64,000 nt of DNA from Agarivorans sp. Toyoura001. Its GTDB lineage: Bacteria > Pseudomonadota > Gammaproteobacteria > Enterobacterales > Celerinatantimonadaceae. The translations under genes were made by a program, and so were the position numbers. The notes beneath the pieces were generated by a model, which did no database searches, was not told the DNA's origin, and worked only from the letters and a program-made list of their open reading frames with translations. Positions 17,483 through 27,041 of this stretch are shown one piece after another. Each line of letters opens with the position of its first letter. The stretch's first letter is position 1. The stretch lies in the NCBI RefSeq assembly GCF_005405585.1, contig NZ_BJEQ01000005.1, positions 186,001 to 250,000 of the forward strand, read 5' to 3'.

Positions 17483-19237
17483 TTAACAACATAAAGGGTT
17501 AGATATTGGCTTGCCAATCTCCGGCAAAGGACGCTCTTCGCTATCTCCGTAACCAATTTTAAACCGTACTCGGTTAACACAAATCTTTTCAATTTCTGGT
17601 TTAAACAAATCAAATAGCTCGAAACGAGGCTTTAGCTCAGGGTGGCTGGCTTGATAATCGCAGATTTCTTCAGCTAACCAGCGATAAAACTGCTGCTCAG
17701 ACACCGCAATTCGTTGTAGTTTGGGAGAAACAAAACGTAACACCGTAACAAAGTGCCCTGTCACTAAATCATGAATTAAATAGTGAGCTGGTAAGCGCGT
17801 TAAGGTATCTGCCACCTCTTTATCTAAACTTTCTAGCTCAGGGAATGCTTGATCAATCAAGCGTAAATCACCATGAAAGTCCTTAATGGTACAGCCAGCA
17901 GGCTGATGATTTTCCAATACTAGGGTAATGTTTTGCCCATGCGCCACTAGAGCAACACCATATCGACACATTAAGTGATACAGCGGCACCACTACATGTT
18001 TAAACAGTTTTCTTAACCAAGCTTCAGCGCTAATTTCAGACAGACTAATTAAAGCCACAATGGCAGCTTCGCCGTTGCTATCTTCTTGCATAAGGGTTGC
18101 CATCGACATGACTCGCTGATGTTTGGGGATTAGTGATTCAGCACGTTCTCGCCAAATGCACCCTAGCATTTCGTTATAACGATAAGCACCAGCAGCTATT
18201 TTTTGCTGCTGGGGATGGGCACAAAACACGCCAGCTACCTCTTGTTGAACATGTAGCCCTCGTTCCCTAAATAAGGGATCTTGCACAGCTAAGTTCGCCA
18301 ACCAACTGGATAACCGCGGCCCTTGCGCAATAAACTGTCCCGGGATCCCACGAAAACAAGATGTATTGAGAATGGTTAATGCTGTTTTCAGATCATAAGG
18401 CTGCGCTTGGTCAGCAGAGCTTAAGGTTCTAATTGATTGCTGTGCCAACCAATCACCTGTGATGCAGCCTAAATAAATCGCTTCTCCCTGCGCTAAATAT
18501 TGGGCGTACTGAATTTGAATAAAACGCTCATATTGCCAGGGGTGAACGGCAAAAATGTAAAAACCATCCTGCCAATTACTAGGCAATGGTTTCACTAAGG
18601 CTGCTAATGCTGCCTCGCCTAAGGTGTCGCGGAGTAAAGTGGATTGTTCTAAGCCTTGCTTAAACCCTACCTTACACAGTTCTTTTTTAATCGCTAGATA
18701 GCTAAGTTGAATGCCTTTGGCTGATTCTGGCGCATATTTAGCTAGCTCATCGCTTCCCCACCCCAAGCGTCCTTTATTGGCGATGGCTTTAGGATGGGCA
18801 TCTAAATACGCTTGGCGAGACGCTTCGTCTAACAATACCAAATCTGTTGCGTTGACATTTTGTTGCTGTTTCCAGCGAACCGTATCGCTATACAAGGTCT
18901 GTTGAATCTCCTCCAGCAGGCCTGCCAAATTAATATCGTTAATGCCGATTAATACTTGAATGTCGAGCAGTAATTCGGCTGCTAAAGGTACACATTGGTC
19001 ATTCACTTCAATGCTTCTTGGGTCTATAAGCAACATGCCCCAAATAGTTTTCTTCGCTTTAAAAGCCCAGCGTTGTTGGGCACCCACAAGCAAATAAGAG
19101 CGCGACAGGTGAGGTCCGCCGTCATGCTCATGTTCATAGTCAGTCTCAAACTGAAGCCGTTCTTCGAAATGCAGCTCACTTAGAATTTTTGCTACTAAAT
19201 TTACGTTTGCGGCATGCCAATGCGCTTCGTTAAACAT
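17483..19237 (-). CDS. iucC: Aerobactin synthetase IucC (NIS synthetase)
   Basis: 584 residues from the ATG at 19237, which has AGGAGA four bases upstream; the GTG just before it is too close to that site. Similarity to E. coli IucC is plain along the whole length: HPKAIANKGRLGWG, FAVHPWQYE, WLAQQSIRTL, SCFRGIPGQFIA, PYHLMCRYGVALVAHGQNIT-type core and KDFHGDLRLI. In aerobactin synthesis this ATP-dependent enzyme joins the second N6-acetyl-N6-hydroxylysine to the citrate half-product made by IucA. It is transcribed alone, away from the rest of the locus, from a shared Fur-controlled region. Confidence 0.95.
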   Translation of the reverse strand: MFNEAHWHAANVNLVAKILSELHFEERLQFETDYEHEHDGGPHLSRSYLLVGAQQRWAFKAKKTIWGMLLIDPRSIEVNDQCVPLAAELLLDIQVLIGINDINLAGLLEEIQQTLYSDTVRWKQQQNVNATDLVLLDEASRQAYLDAHPKAIANKGRLGWGSDELAKYAPESAKGIQLSYLAIKKELCKVGFKQGLEQSTLLRDTLGEAALAALVKPLPSNWQDGFYIFAVHPWQYERFIQIQYAQYLAQGEAIYLGCITGDWLAQQSIRTLSSADQAQPYDLKTALTILNTSCFRGIPGQFIAQGPRLSSWLANLAVQDPLFRERGLHVQQEVAGVFCAHPQQQKIAAGAYRYNEMLGCIWRERAESLIPKHQRVMSMATLMQEDSNGEAAIVALISLSEISAEAWLRKLFKHVVVPLYHLMCRYGVALVAHGQNITLVLENHQPAGCTIKDFHGDLRLIDQAFPELESLDKEVADTLTRLPAHYLIHDLVTGHFVTVLRFVSPKLQRIAVSEQQFYRWLAEEICDYQASHPELKPRFELFDLFKPEIEKICVNRVRFKIGYGDSEERPLPEIGKPISNPLCC

Positions 19238-19300
19238 CACTTCTCCTAATCCTTTGTAAAAGCAGATTTATTTTTTATTGCTATTTTTGTTATGAAGATA

Positions 19301-19349
19301 TTGACATAGGCCACAAAAATACACAATGATAATGCAAACTATTATCATT
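19301..19349. promoter_or_regulatory. Divergent Fur-controlled promoter region (iucC / shiF-iutA operon)
   Basis: Perfect inverted repeat AATGATAAT-N7-ATTATCATT (19325-19349), a near-ideal double Fur box. For the plus-strand operon a -35 TTGACA (19301-19306) is followed about 17-18 bp later by AATGAT inside the first arm, so Fur binding would cover the -10. iucC starts 88 bp to the left on the other strand. Confidence 0.85.
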
Positions 19350-19366
19350 TGTATTTGAGTTGTATT

Positions 19367-20539
19367 TTGCTGTATCGCGGCTTGTTAGTTCTTCTAGGTC
19401 TTAACCAAACACTGGTGCTGGCGTTTTTGCCGGAGCTTTCGCTGTTGCTAGGTTTTAGCCATTCAGAAAAAGACCTAGGCTTCGTTGCCTTAGTGCTAAA
19501 CATAAACCTAATTAGCTATTGGTTTGGCGTTACATTTTGGGGAAGTAAGCTCAGTAAACTTGGTTTGTGGCGTAGCACTGTTTTAGCGATTAGCGGTTTT
19601 TTACTCGCAAACTTGGTGTTTTGCCTCACCCTGTTTGTTAGTGAATCACCATCGCTTTTATTAGTGTCTGCCAGCCGCTTACTGCTAGGTCTGTTTAGCA
19701 GCGCATTTATCATTCTAGCGCACAGCTACCTAGCAATAATTAACAACAGCAATGTTGGACAACTGGCTAAAACCAGCGGCTCAATTACTATTGGCAGACT
19801 ACTAGGCCCCTGCATCGCCCTACTGCCTTTGGTAGGCCTTTGGGTCTTGAGCGCTCCAGTGTTGTTTGCCTTAATAGCGCTGATTTACTGCCTGGTAGCG
19901 AAGTCAAGCTGGCCAGCTGAGATAGAGCAAAACAAACCTTTAGCTACACCGTCCTCCCTCTCTGAGTATCTGCCATTCAAATACATCTTACTGCTGGCTG
20001 TATTCACCACTTCACTGGTTAGTATGGTGCAATATTTGATACTGCCACTACTGATTGGTTTTGGTTATCAAGGCGCCCAAGCAACCAAAATTTACGCCTC
20101 ATTACTGCTTTATTTAAGTGTAATCATCATCGTGTATCAGTTTGTGTTGCTCCCTTTGTTTGCTCGCAGCCAAGCTCGCTTACCCGCAGTATTAGTCGGG
20201 TCGCTACTCGTCGGAGTCCTGCTACTCAGCGTACCTCTCTCAAACTGGTCATTTGTATTGTTGGCTTTAGCGGTAATGGCATTTGCTATTTCAGGCTTAC
20301 CCAGCTGGTACAGCCAACAGGCCTATTTAAACAATCCCACGCTGTCGTTTAGAGCAAAACGAAGTGCCTTTTTAGCAAGAGCGCATACCGCCGGTTACTT
20401 AATAGGTACAGCGGTAGCTAGCGCTAGCTTAATGCTGGGTATTCCCCTACTCACTCCTATTTGGGTCTTTAGTTTGGCGATGGTCGCGCTGGTGTTGGTC
20501 GTCAACCAGCATGCGCGATTACAGCCAGCCCCAAATTAA
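19367..20539 (+). CDS. MFS exporter, ShiF-like (probable aerobactin export)
   Basis: About 390 residues with 11-12 membrane segments; length matches ShiF of aerobactin loci (~397). No ATG lies near the 5' end. The earliest TTG (19349) falls inside the Fur operator; a TTG at 19367 with GAG seven bases upstream is a better start, giving MLYRGLLVLLGLNQ. The start is uncertain. As first gene of the receptor/biosynthesis operon beside iucC, export of the new siderophore across the inner membrane is the natural role. Confidence 0.75.
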   Translation: MLYRGLLVLLGLNQTLVLAFLPELSLLLGFSHSEKDLGFVALVLNINLISYWFGVTFWGSKLSKLGLWRSTVLAISGFLLANLVFCLTLFVSESPSLLLVSASRLLLGLFSSAFIILAHSYLAIINNSNVGQLAKTSGSITIGRLLGPCIALLPLVGLWVLSAPVLFALIALIYCLVAKSSWPAEIEQNKPLATPSSLSEYLPFKYILLLAVFTTSLVSMVQYLILPLLIGFGYQGAQATKIYASLLLYLSVIIIVYQFVLLPLFARSQARLPAVLVGSLLVGVLLLSVPLSNWSFVLLALAVMAFAISGLPSWYSQQAYLNNPTLSFRAKRSAFLARAHTAGYLIGTAVASASLMLGIPLLTPIWVFSLAMVALVLVVNQHARLQPAPN

Positions 20540-20567
20540 TAATAATCACTACGGTTCAAGGAAGATA

Positions 20568-22793
20568 ATGAACAAACTTAGCACTTTAAACACAACACTA
20601 ACGCCCATAGCTTTGGTGTTATTTGCTGGCTTTAGCTACGCCAACACTACTTTAGATACGGTAGTGGTTACAGCAAACCGGGTAGATACCACTATTTCAG
20701 ATATTGCCGCCACTATGTGGGTAATAGACCCAGAACAAATCGAACGTGAAATTAACACCGGTGCAGATTTAAAAACGGCACTAGGCCGTTTAATCCCTAG
20801 TTTTGATTTTGGTAATGAAGGTCGGACTAACTTTGGCCAAAACCTTCGTGGTCGTTCGGCCTTAGTAATGATTGATGGCGTATCGTTAAACTCTACTCGC
20901 GCTATTAGCCGCCAGCTAGACAGTATTAATCCTTTCAACATTGCCCATGTTGAAGTGTTATCTGGCGCTACCTCTATTTATGGTGCTGGCGCGGCGGGCG
21001 GCATCATTAACATCATCACCAAAAAGGCCACCGCAAACGAGACCAAGGTAGAACTAAAAGTAGGTGCTTCTTCTGGTTTTAACAGCAGTGAAGATCTTAA
21101 TAAGAATGTCGCGTTAGCGGTATCTGGTGGCAGTGACAAACTACGTGGCCGCTTATCTGCCGCCTATGAAGGTCGCGGCGCAGCTTATGATGCCGATGGG
21201 CAAATGATTTTGCCTGATATCACCCAAACCGATTTACAGTTTAATCAAAGTATCGACATTATGGGTAATGTTGAATTTGAACCTACCAATGAGCAACTCT
21301 TATCGCTAACGGGGCAATATTACAACAGCGAGCAGGATACCGAATACGGTACTTATCTAGGACCTAACTTAGCGGGTATTTTTGGCGCACCTGAACTCAT
21401 TAGCATTCAAAAGAGCCTGCAATTAGAAGAGCAACCAGCCACCGAGCGCGTATTGGTAAACGCTCAATATCGTCATGACAACTTGCTAAACCAAACCATG
21501 TTAGCACAGGCCTATTACCGTAGTGAGTCGATGCAGTTTTACCCTTTCCCATCAATTTATCGTGTAACAGGGTCTCCGCTTCCCGGCAATAGCTACCCGC
21601 TATACGGCGCATCGTTACAAGAAACCGATGTATTTGGCGGCAAAATTCTTTTCATTAAGAACATAGATAGCTTAGAAATAAATTACGGTATAGATGCCGA
21701 ATCAGAATCGTTTTCTGCCAAGCAAAAAGTCTACGACACCAATACCGCCCTATCCTCTGGCGGCATGAACTTTAAACAAGTGCAAACCCTGCAACGCTAC
21801 CCAGATATTGATACCCAAAAGCTGTCAGCTTTTGGTCAAGCCAACTGGGAGATAAACCAAGATTGGGCGATATCTGGTGGCTTGCGCTACCAATACATTG
21901 AACACGAAGTCGGCGACAACGTTGGTGTATTGCAGCAGCACCTTGCTGGCATTGGTGCTTATGGTGGTGCTTCGCCAGATGCCATTGAAGGCGGCAAAAC
22001 AGACTACAGCGAATTGCTGTTCAACCTAGGTGCTATTTACCGAATTACCGAGCAACAACAATTGTGGGCCAACTTTAGCCAAGGTTTTAACCTACCCGAC
22101 CCCGCCAAATATTACGGTAACGGCACTTACAATGGCACTTATGGAGATGGCCCAACCTTAGTAGACAGCATTAACGTTGCCGACAATCGCTTGGAAGGAG
22201 TAAAAACTAACTCGCTAGAGTTTGGTTGGCGAATTGCACAAGCCGATTACGACGTTCAATTAGCCGCCTATTACTCGCTATCAGATAAAACCACCTCCTA
22301 CGACCGAAGCAATTTAGCAGTAGTGGTGAATGACGATGAACGCCGAATTTATGGCTTAGAAGGACAAGCCAATTATTCGTTTACCGAAGACTGGTACGGT
22401 GGCGTTCAAGCCCATCTAATTAAAAGCCAAACTAAATCCGATGGTTCTTGGTCTGCGTTAGCGGCAGAAGAAACTAGCCCCTCAAATGCGGTGCTACGGG
22501 GTGGCTACGACAATTTGAACTACGGCGCCGAACTGCAATGGCAAACATTGGCTGACTACAGTGACGACAATGGCGGCGAGCTTAAGGGCTATTCACTGGC
22601 TAACCTCAGCGCCTACTACGCACTGCCAATTGGCCGAGTTAACTTCGGTATTCAAAACCTGTTCAACAAAGATTATGAAACCCTGTGGTCGCAACGTGCG
22701 CAGATCCTTTATAGCAGCATATCAGCCCCTGAATTGTTTAGCTTTAAAGGCCAAGGCCGAACCTACGCACTTAGCTACAACGCTGAATTTTAG
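20568..22793 (+). CDS. iutA: TonB-dependent ferric aerobactin receptor IutA
   Basis: 741 residues from the ATG at 20568 (AAGGAAG upstream); an earlier non-ATG start would precede the signal peptide. Signal peptide ends near SYA-NTTLD; TonB box-like DTVVVTANR follows. Strong similarity to E. coli IutA in the plug (DLKTALGRLIPSFD, GRSALVMIDGVSLNS, SRQLDSINPFNIAHVEV-type segment, GAGAAGGIINIITKK) and barrel (FSQGFNLPDPAKYYG, FGIQNLFNKDYETLW). C-terminal residue is Phe, as usual for outer-membrane barrels. It imports ferric aerobactin across the outer membrane with energy from TonB-ExbBD, which are not in the window. Confidence 0.94.
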   Translation: MNKLSTLNTTLTPIALVLFAGFSYANTTLDTVVVTANRVDTTISDIAATMWVIDPEQIEREINTGADLKTALGRLIPSFDFGNEGRTNFGQNLRGRSALVMIDGVSLNSTRAISRQLDSINPFNIAHVEVLSGATSIYGAGAAGGIINIITKKATANETKVELKVGASSGFNSSEDLNKNVALAVSGGSDKLRGRLSAAYEGRGAAYDADGQMILPDITQTDLQFNQSIDIMGNVEFEPTNEQLLSLTGQYYNSEQDTEYGTYLGPNLAGIFGAPELISIQKSLQLEEQPATERVLVNAQYRHDNLLNQTMLAQAYYRSESMQFYPFPSIYRVTGSPLPGNSYPLYGASLQETDVFGGKILFIKNIDSLEINYGIDAESESFSAKQKVYDTNTALSSGGMNFKQVQTLQRYPDIDTQKLSAFGQANWEINQDWAISGGLRYQYIEHEVGDNVGVLQQHLAGIGAYGGASPDAIEGGKTDYSELLFNLGAIYRITEQQQLWANFSQGFNLPDPAKYYGNGTYNGTYGDGPTLVDSINVADNRLEGVKTNSLEFGWRIAQADYDVQLAAYYSLSDKTTSYDRSNLAVVVNDDERRIYGLEGQANYSFTEDWYGGVQAHLIKSQTKSDGSWSALAAEETSPSNAVLRGGYDNLNYGAELQWQTLADYSDDNGGELKGYSLANLSAYYALPIGRVNFGIQNLFNKDYETLWSQRAQILYSSISAPELFSFKGQGRTYALSYNAEF

Positions 22794-22803
22794 AGGATAG
22801 TCT

Positions 22804-23574
22804 TTGTTTACTTTTAATCATATTTCCCTCCAATTGGGGGGAAATACCATCCTCAATGATATGAGCGGAAAGATTGCCAAAGGCGCGGTTACCGCGCTGA
22901 TTGGCCCTAACGGTTCAGGCAAAAGCAGCTTGTTGTCGGTATTGGCTGGCTTGGTAAAGCCCAGCGCTGGTGACGTAAATTTTGCGCAACAGCCGCTCTC
23001 AAGCATTAGTCGGGCACAGCTGGCCAAACAGCTTGCTTTGCTACCGCAACGAAACCCAGTGCCCGCCACTTTGAATGTGGCTGACTTGGTTTGTTTTGGG
23101 CGCCACCCTCATCGACCTTGGTATAAAAACATTTCAAATGACGATAAGCAGATTATCGACTGGGCGATGCAGGAAACAGGCGTAAAACAGTATGCATCGC
23201 AGTTGCTTACTGATCTATCAGGAGGAGAGTTACAACGCACTTGGCTGGCGATGGTTCTTGCCCAAGATACCGAGGTGTTAATGCTCGATGAACCCACTTC
23301 GTGGCTAGACATTTCTCATCAGCTAGGTTTGCTAAAGATCGTTCAGCGCTTAAATCAACAATACAACAAAACCATAGTGTGGGTATTGCATGACTTAAAC
23401 CAGGCCGCCCAATTTAGTGACCAAGCTATGTTGATTAATCACGGGCACATTGTGAGCAGTGGTGACGCCCGTTCAGTGATCAATGCCAAAGACGTTAGCG
23501 AGGTGTATCAGACCCCGGTAACTTCCCACCAAATTGGCTCACAACAGGTTTTGTGGCCGGAGCAACAGCAATGA
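22804..23574 (+). CDS. fhuC: FhuC-like ferric-siderophore ABC ATPase
   Basis: 256 residues with a TTG start at 22804, decided by AGAGGA six bases upstream. Walker A GPNGSGKSS (~34-42), signature LSGGELQR (~138-145), Walker B VLMLDEP (~158-164) and VLHDLNQA. Family of FhuC/FecE ATPases. It begins ten bases after iutA and overlaps fhuD by four (ATGA). It would energise ferric-aerobactin import, the role FhuCDB has in E. coli. Confidence 0.9.
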   Translation: MFTFNHISLQLGGNTILNDMSGKIAKGAVTALIGPNGSGKSSLLSVLAGLVKPSAGDVNFAQQPLSSISRAQLAKQLALLPQRNPVPATLNVADLVCFGRHPHRPWYKNISNDDKQIIDWAMQETGVKQYASQLLTDLSGGELQRTWLAMVLAQDTEVLMLDEPTSWLDISHQLGLLKIVQRLNQQYNKTIVWVLHDLNQAAQFSDQAMLINHGHIVSSGDARSVINAKDVSEVYQTPVTSHQIGSQQVLWPEQQQ

Positions 23575-24512
23575 GACGTTTTCCAAAAGCTTTAGCGGCT
23601 ATGCTCATGCTGATTCTTTCTCCACCAAGCTTTGCCCAAGTTACTGAGGTGTGTTTAAGCAATTGCGTAAGTTTAATACAGCCTGCTCAACGGGTTATCG
23701 CACTGAACTGGTCTGCCGCAGAAATGTTGCTAACGCTCGACGTCGTGCCGGTTGGTTTAACCCTCACCAAGGGCTACCAAAAGTGGCAAACTAACCACCC
23801 AAGGTTGCCCGAATCGGTCACTGAAATTGGTCGTCGCCAAGAACCTGATCTCGCAACTATTGCGCGCTTAAAGCCAGATCTAATTATTGGTTACGAGTTT
23901 CGCCACCGCCGAATATTAGACGCCTTAGAGCAAATTGCCCCAACTTTGTTGTATCAACAATTCCCTAGCGCTGACCAACAAACCTTTAGTTACTTTAAGC
24001 AATCCCAGCGGGTATTCAGTGGCATTGCTAAAGCAGTAAATAAAACGGATCAAGCAAGTGCGGTATTGGCGCGCTTAAACACGCGATTAGCTGAGTTAAA
24101 ACAAAGCATTGCCGCCCAGGGTTTAAGCAATAAAGCAGTGGCCTATGCCAAGTTTGTGGGCATGGGATATGGCTTGCGCGTGTTTACCGATAAGAGCTTA
24201 GCTGGCGCGATTAGCCAAGAGCTAGGGCTGCGCTACGCATGGCAACAAGGCTTACCTGGTAAAGATTTTATTCACTTACAACTAGAGCAACTGCCAAGGC
24301 TTAGCAGCAGCCATTTATTGTTGGCCGGCAATCAAGTCGACGGTGAACGAATGATGTTATCTCCGGTATGGCCTCTATTGCCATTTGTTGCACAGAAGCA
24401 ATTCTCTGAAGTTGAGCCTTTGTTTAGCTTTGGCGGCCCGCTTTCTTCACTAAAAATGGCCGAAGCATTCGCCCAGTCATTACTCAACTGGCAGGAGAAT
24501 AACCGTGGTTAA
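23571..24512 (+). CDS. fhuD: FhuD-like periplasmic siderophore-binding protein
   Basis: 313 residues from the ATG at 23571 that overlaps the fhuC stop. Signal peptide ends at SFA-QVTEV; no lipobox cysteine at the cleavage site, so it is free in the periplasm. PBP2/FhuD-type segments are visible: RVIALNWSAAEMLLTL, VGLTL, GRRQEPDLATIARLKPDLIIG and the C-terminal SFGGPLSS-type end. It passes ferric aerobactin to the FhuB-like permease. Confidence 0.88.
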   Translation: MRRFPKALAAMLMLILSPPSFAQVTEVCLSNCVSLIQPAQRVIALNWSAAEMLLTLDVVPVGLTLTKGYQKWQTNHPRLPESVTEIGRRQEPDLATIARLKPDLIIGYEFRHRRILDALEQIAPTLLYQQFPSADQQTFSYFKQSQRVFSGIAKAVNKTDQASAVLARLNTRLAELKQSIAAQGLSNKAVAYAKFVGMGYGLRVFTDKSLAGAISQELGLRYAWQQGLPGKDFIHLQLEQLPRLSSSHLLLAGNQVDGERMMLSPVWPLLPFVAQKQFSEVEPLFSFGGPLSSLKMAEAFAQSLLNWQENNRG

Positions 24513-26424
24513 ATCCATCTCTTCTAGCCTAATGGTCTTACTGTTGCTGATGGCTGCCTATTACTTAAGTAGGCCAGAGATAGCCAACCAAGAATTGGCG
24601 CAAGCCATGCTAAACAATATTTGGCTACCTACCGCCTTTATGTCTTTATTTACCGGCGCCCTGCTCGCCAGCTCAGGCTTTTTAATTCAAACCAGCTTAG
24701 ATAATGATTTCGCCTCTCCCTCTACCTTGGGCATAGCCGCTGGCGCGCTGCTCGGCGCGGTGCTAACCCGCGTATTATTGCCCGAGGCAAGTCTTAATTT
24801 AGTATGGTTAGGTGCGTTAATCGGCGGATTTGTGCTCTCGTTAGCAGTGCTAGCAGTTAGCCAACTGATTGGCGGCGGTAAGCTACCAGTGGTGTTAATT
24901 GGCATGGCCTTAGGCTTAAGTGCCGGAGCGCTATCGTCGTTGTTTATGCTCTACTTTGAAAACCAAACCGACGGATTATTTCTTTGGGGAAGTGGTCAGG
25001 TATTACAAACCAATACTCTGGTGTTAGAACAAACGGCCCTACCGATGTTGGTGTGTTTATTACTGAGTGTAGTGGTACTGCCTAAGCTAGCGTTATTCTT
25101 ATTGGGTGATACTCATGCAGCCGCTTTAGGCCTTGCCATAAAACCTTGGCGTTGGACAATATTGCTACTAGCCATTAGCCAAGCAGCTTTGGCCACGTCT
25201 ATTGTTGGCATGATAGGTTTTGTGGGTTTAATGGCTCCGCATCTAACACGTTTGGTATTAAGGCTTAGCAAAGGGGCCAACAATATCGCCCTGCAGTGGT
25301 TTATAACCATTGTTATTGGTGCAGCGCTGGTATTAGCCGCCGAGTGGTGTTCACGAAGTTTGTTGTTCTTGGGCTATCGCTTACCCACTGGTGCATTTAC
25401 AGCGCTGTTAGGTGCACCTTACTTTGTGTTTTTATTGTTTCAACGCTCTGGCAAGGCCTTAGCCGCGGTAGAAACTCAACACTTAGGTTTAAAGCCCTTT
25501 ATTCACGCCAGCCCCGCCCTTGTTATTGGCGCCCTCAGTGGCTTGTTAGTTGTTAGTTTGTACTTTTGCTTAGCCAAGCCACAAAACATAGGCGCGGTAT
25601 GGATTAACCAACGGGTATTGTTGGCTGGTTTGGGCGGTTTTGGTCTAGCGTGTGCTGGCACTTTACTGCAAACCTTGTTTAAAAATCCCATGGCGAGCCC
25701 CGATATATCAGGGGTAAGTGCTGTGGCAGTATTGCTGATTGCTTGCGTATTGGTATATTTCCCCGCCGCCAATCAATTGCAGCTTACTCTAGCTGCGTTA
25801 GTAGGCGGTAGTGCGGTAATGGCCTTGCTGTCATGGGGACTAAAACAACAACTCAGCGTATCTCAATTAGCCTTGTTTGGCATTGTGATTACCGCCTTTG
25901 CTGGCACTGCGACCCAAATATTACTCACTTTTGGCAGCTCCACCGCGTCGGTCACTATGATGTGGTTAGCGGGTACCACCTATGGGGCAACTTTTGAACG
26001 CATCATCCCCATCGCCAGCATTACTACCCTTAGTTTACTGACCATTGTGCCCCTTTTGCGACAGTTAGACTTAATGCCATTGGGCGAAATATTGCCAAAA
26101 ACCTTAGGCGTAGCGCTGCAAAAGCAACGGCTACTGTTATTGGCTATTTCTGCCCTTCTCACTGCCATTTGTGTTTCAAGCATTGGCTCCATTAGCTTTG
26201 TAGGTTTGCTTGCCCCGCACTGCGCGCGCCTTTTAGGTTTATACCGCCATAAACACCTTATCCCTGCTTCGGGCATTACTGGAGCAATATTGCTGATATG
26301 GGCCGACAGCTTAGGCCGAGAACTCATGGCGCCCAACGAAATCCCTGCCGGCCTTATGGTGTCGGTAATCGGGTCTATCTACTTTATTTTGCTACTTCTG
26401 ATTAGCTACAGGAAACGTACATGA
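24505..26424 (+). CDS. fhuB: FhuB-like double-length siderophore permease
   Basis: 639 residues with a GTG start (GGAGAAT upstream) overlapping fhuD by eight bases. It is two FecCD-type permease units in tandem (about 1-320 and 330-639): each half repeats the GFLIQTSLDN/GTLLQTLFKNP, SPSTLGI/SPDISGV and GFVGLMAPHLTRL/SFVGLLAPHCARL segments. Such fused dimers are characteristic of FhuB. Forms the inner-membrane channel with the FhuC-like ATPase. Confidence 0.92.
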   Translation: MVKSISSSLMVLLLLMAAYYLSRPEIANQELAQAMLNNIWLPTAFMSLFTGALLASSGFLIQTSLDNDFASPSTLGIAAGALLGAVLTRVLLPEASLNLVWLGALIGGFVLSLAVLAVSQLIGGGKLPVVLIGMALGLSAGALSSLFMLYFENQTDGLFLWGSGQVLQTNTLVLEQTALPMLVCLLLSVVVLPKLALFLLGDTHAAALGLAIKPWRWTILLLAISQAALATSIVGMIGFVGLMAPHLTRLVLRLSKGANNIALQWFITIVIGAALVLAAEWCSRSLLFLGYRLPTGAFTALLGAPYFVFLLFQRSGKALAAVETQHLGLKPFIHASPALVIGALSGLLVVSLYFCLAKPQNIGAVWINQRVLLAGLGGFGLACAGTLLQTLFKNPMASPDISGVSAVAVLLIACVLVYFPAANQLQLTLAALVGGSAVMALLSWGLKQQLSVSQLALFGIVITAFAGTATQILLTFGSSTASVTMMWLAGTTYGATFERIIPIASITTLSLLTIVPLLRQLDLMPLGEILPKTLGVALQKQRLLLLAISALLTAICVSSIGSISFVGLLAPHCARLLGLYRHKHLIPASGITGAILLIWADSLGRELMAPNEIPAGLMVSVIGSIYFILLLLISYRKRT

Positions 26425-27041
26425 ATGCCATTAGCCAATTTTTAAATGAACGAGTGTCTTACCACGTTCATGAGCTGCAACAACCAGCGCCCAAGCCACA
26501 ACAAATGACAGAGATACTGCAAGCGGCTATGAGCACACCCGATCATGGAAAACTAAAGCCTTGGCATTTTTTAGTGGTTAATCAACAAAATATTGAGGCA
26601 CTTATCTCACTGTTGCAAACCGCTTGGCAAACTGCCAACGCGAGCTTAGAGCCACAACGCGCCAAACGCTTAGCCAGTTATTTAAAGCAAGCCCCCAGCT
26701 TAGTGTTGGTTTCAGCCGAGCTTGCCGAAGACAGTCACATTTCTAAACAAGACCAAATATTTTCGGCTGCAGCAGCCTGCCAAATGATTTTGCTGTCGGC
26801 CGATGCGCTGGGGTTCGGCGGCATATGGTATAGCACCGACGCCGTTGAACTCCCTAACGTTAGGCACTTGTTAGGTTTACAAGACAGGCACCACCCGGTG
26901 GGATTTTTAGTTATCGGCAGCCCAATCACCAAACGAACTAAATCGCGTAGTAACGTGGCCGAGCTCAGTGTTGAGTGGCAAGGCGCGGCTACTGTAAGCC
27001 CTTGGGGATCAACTCAATCAGTTAAACAGGAACAGCAGTAA
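26421..27041 (+). CDS. YdjA-like nitroreductase family flavoprotein
   Basis: 206 residues, coupled to fhuB (ATGA) and to the next gene (TAATG). Family segments: ILQAAMSTPDHGKLKPWHF (~30-48), GFGGIWYST and VGFLVIGSP, as in E. coli YdjA, an FMN-dependent NAD(P)H oxidoreductase. Nothing in the aerobactin pathway needs such an enzyme, and no FhuF-type iron reductase is present here. Its position between import and biosynthesis genes suggests reductive iron release from the imported chelate, but that is inference. Confidence 0.85.
   Translation: MNAISQFLNERVSYHVHELQQPAPKPQQMTEILQAAMSTPDHGKLKPWHFLVVNQQNIEALISLLQTAWQTANASLEPQRAKRLASYLKQAPSLVLVSAELAEDSHISKQDQIFSAAAACQMILLSADALGFGGIWYSTDAVELPNVRHLLGLQDRHHPVGFLVIGSPITKRTKSRSNVAELSVEWQGAATVSPWGSTQSVKQEQQ

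Noticed and set aside
25980..26336. 118-codon antisense frame inside fhuB.
   Set aside because: Lies over a conserved FecCD permease; high density of small residues is a by-product of the membrane gene.
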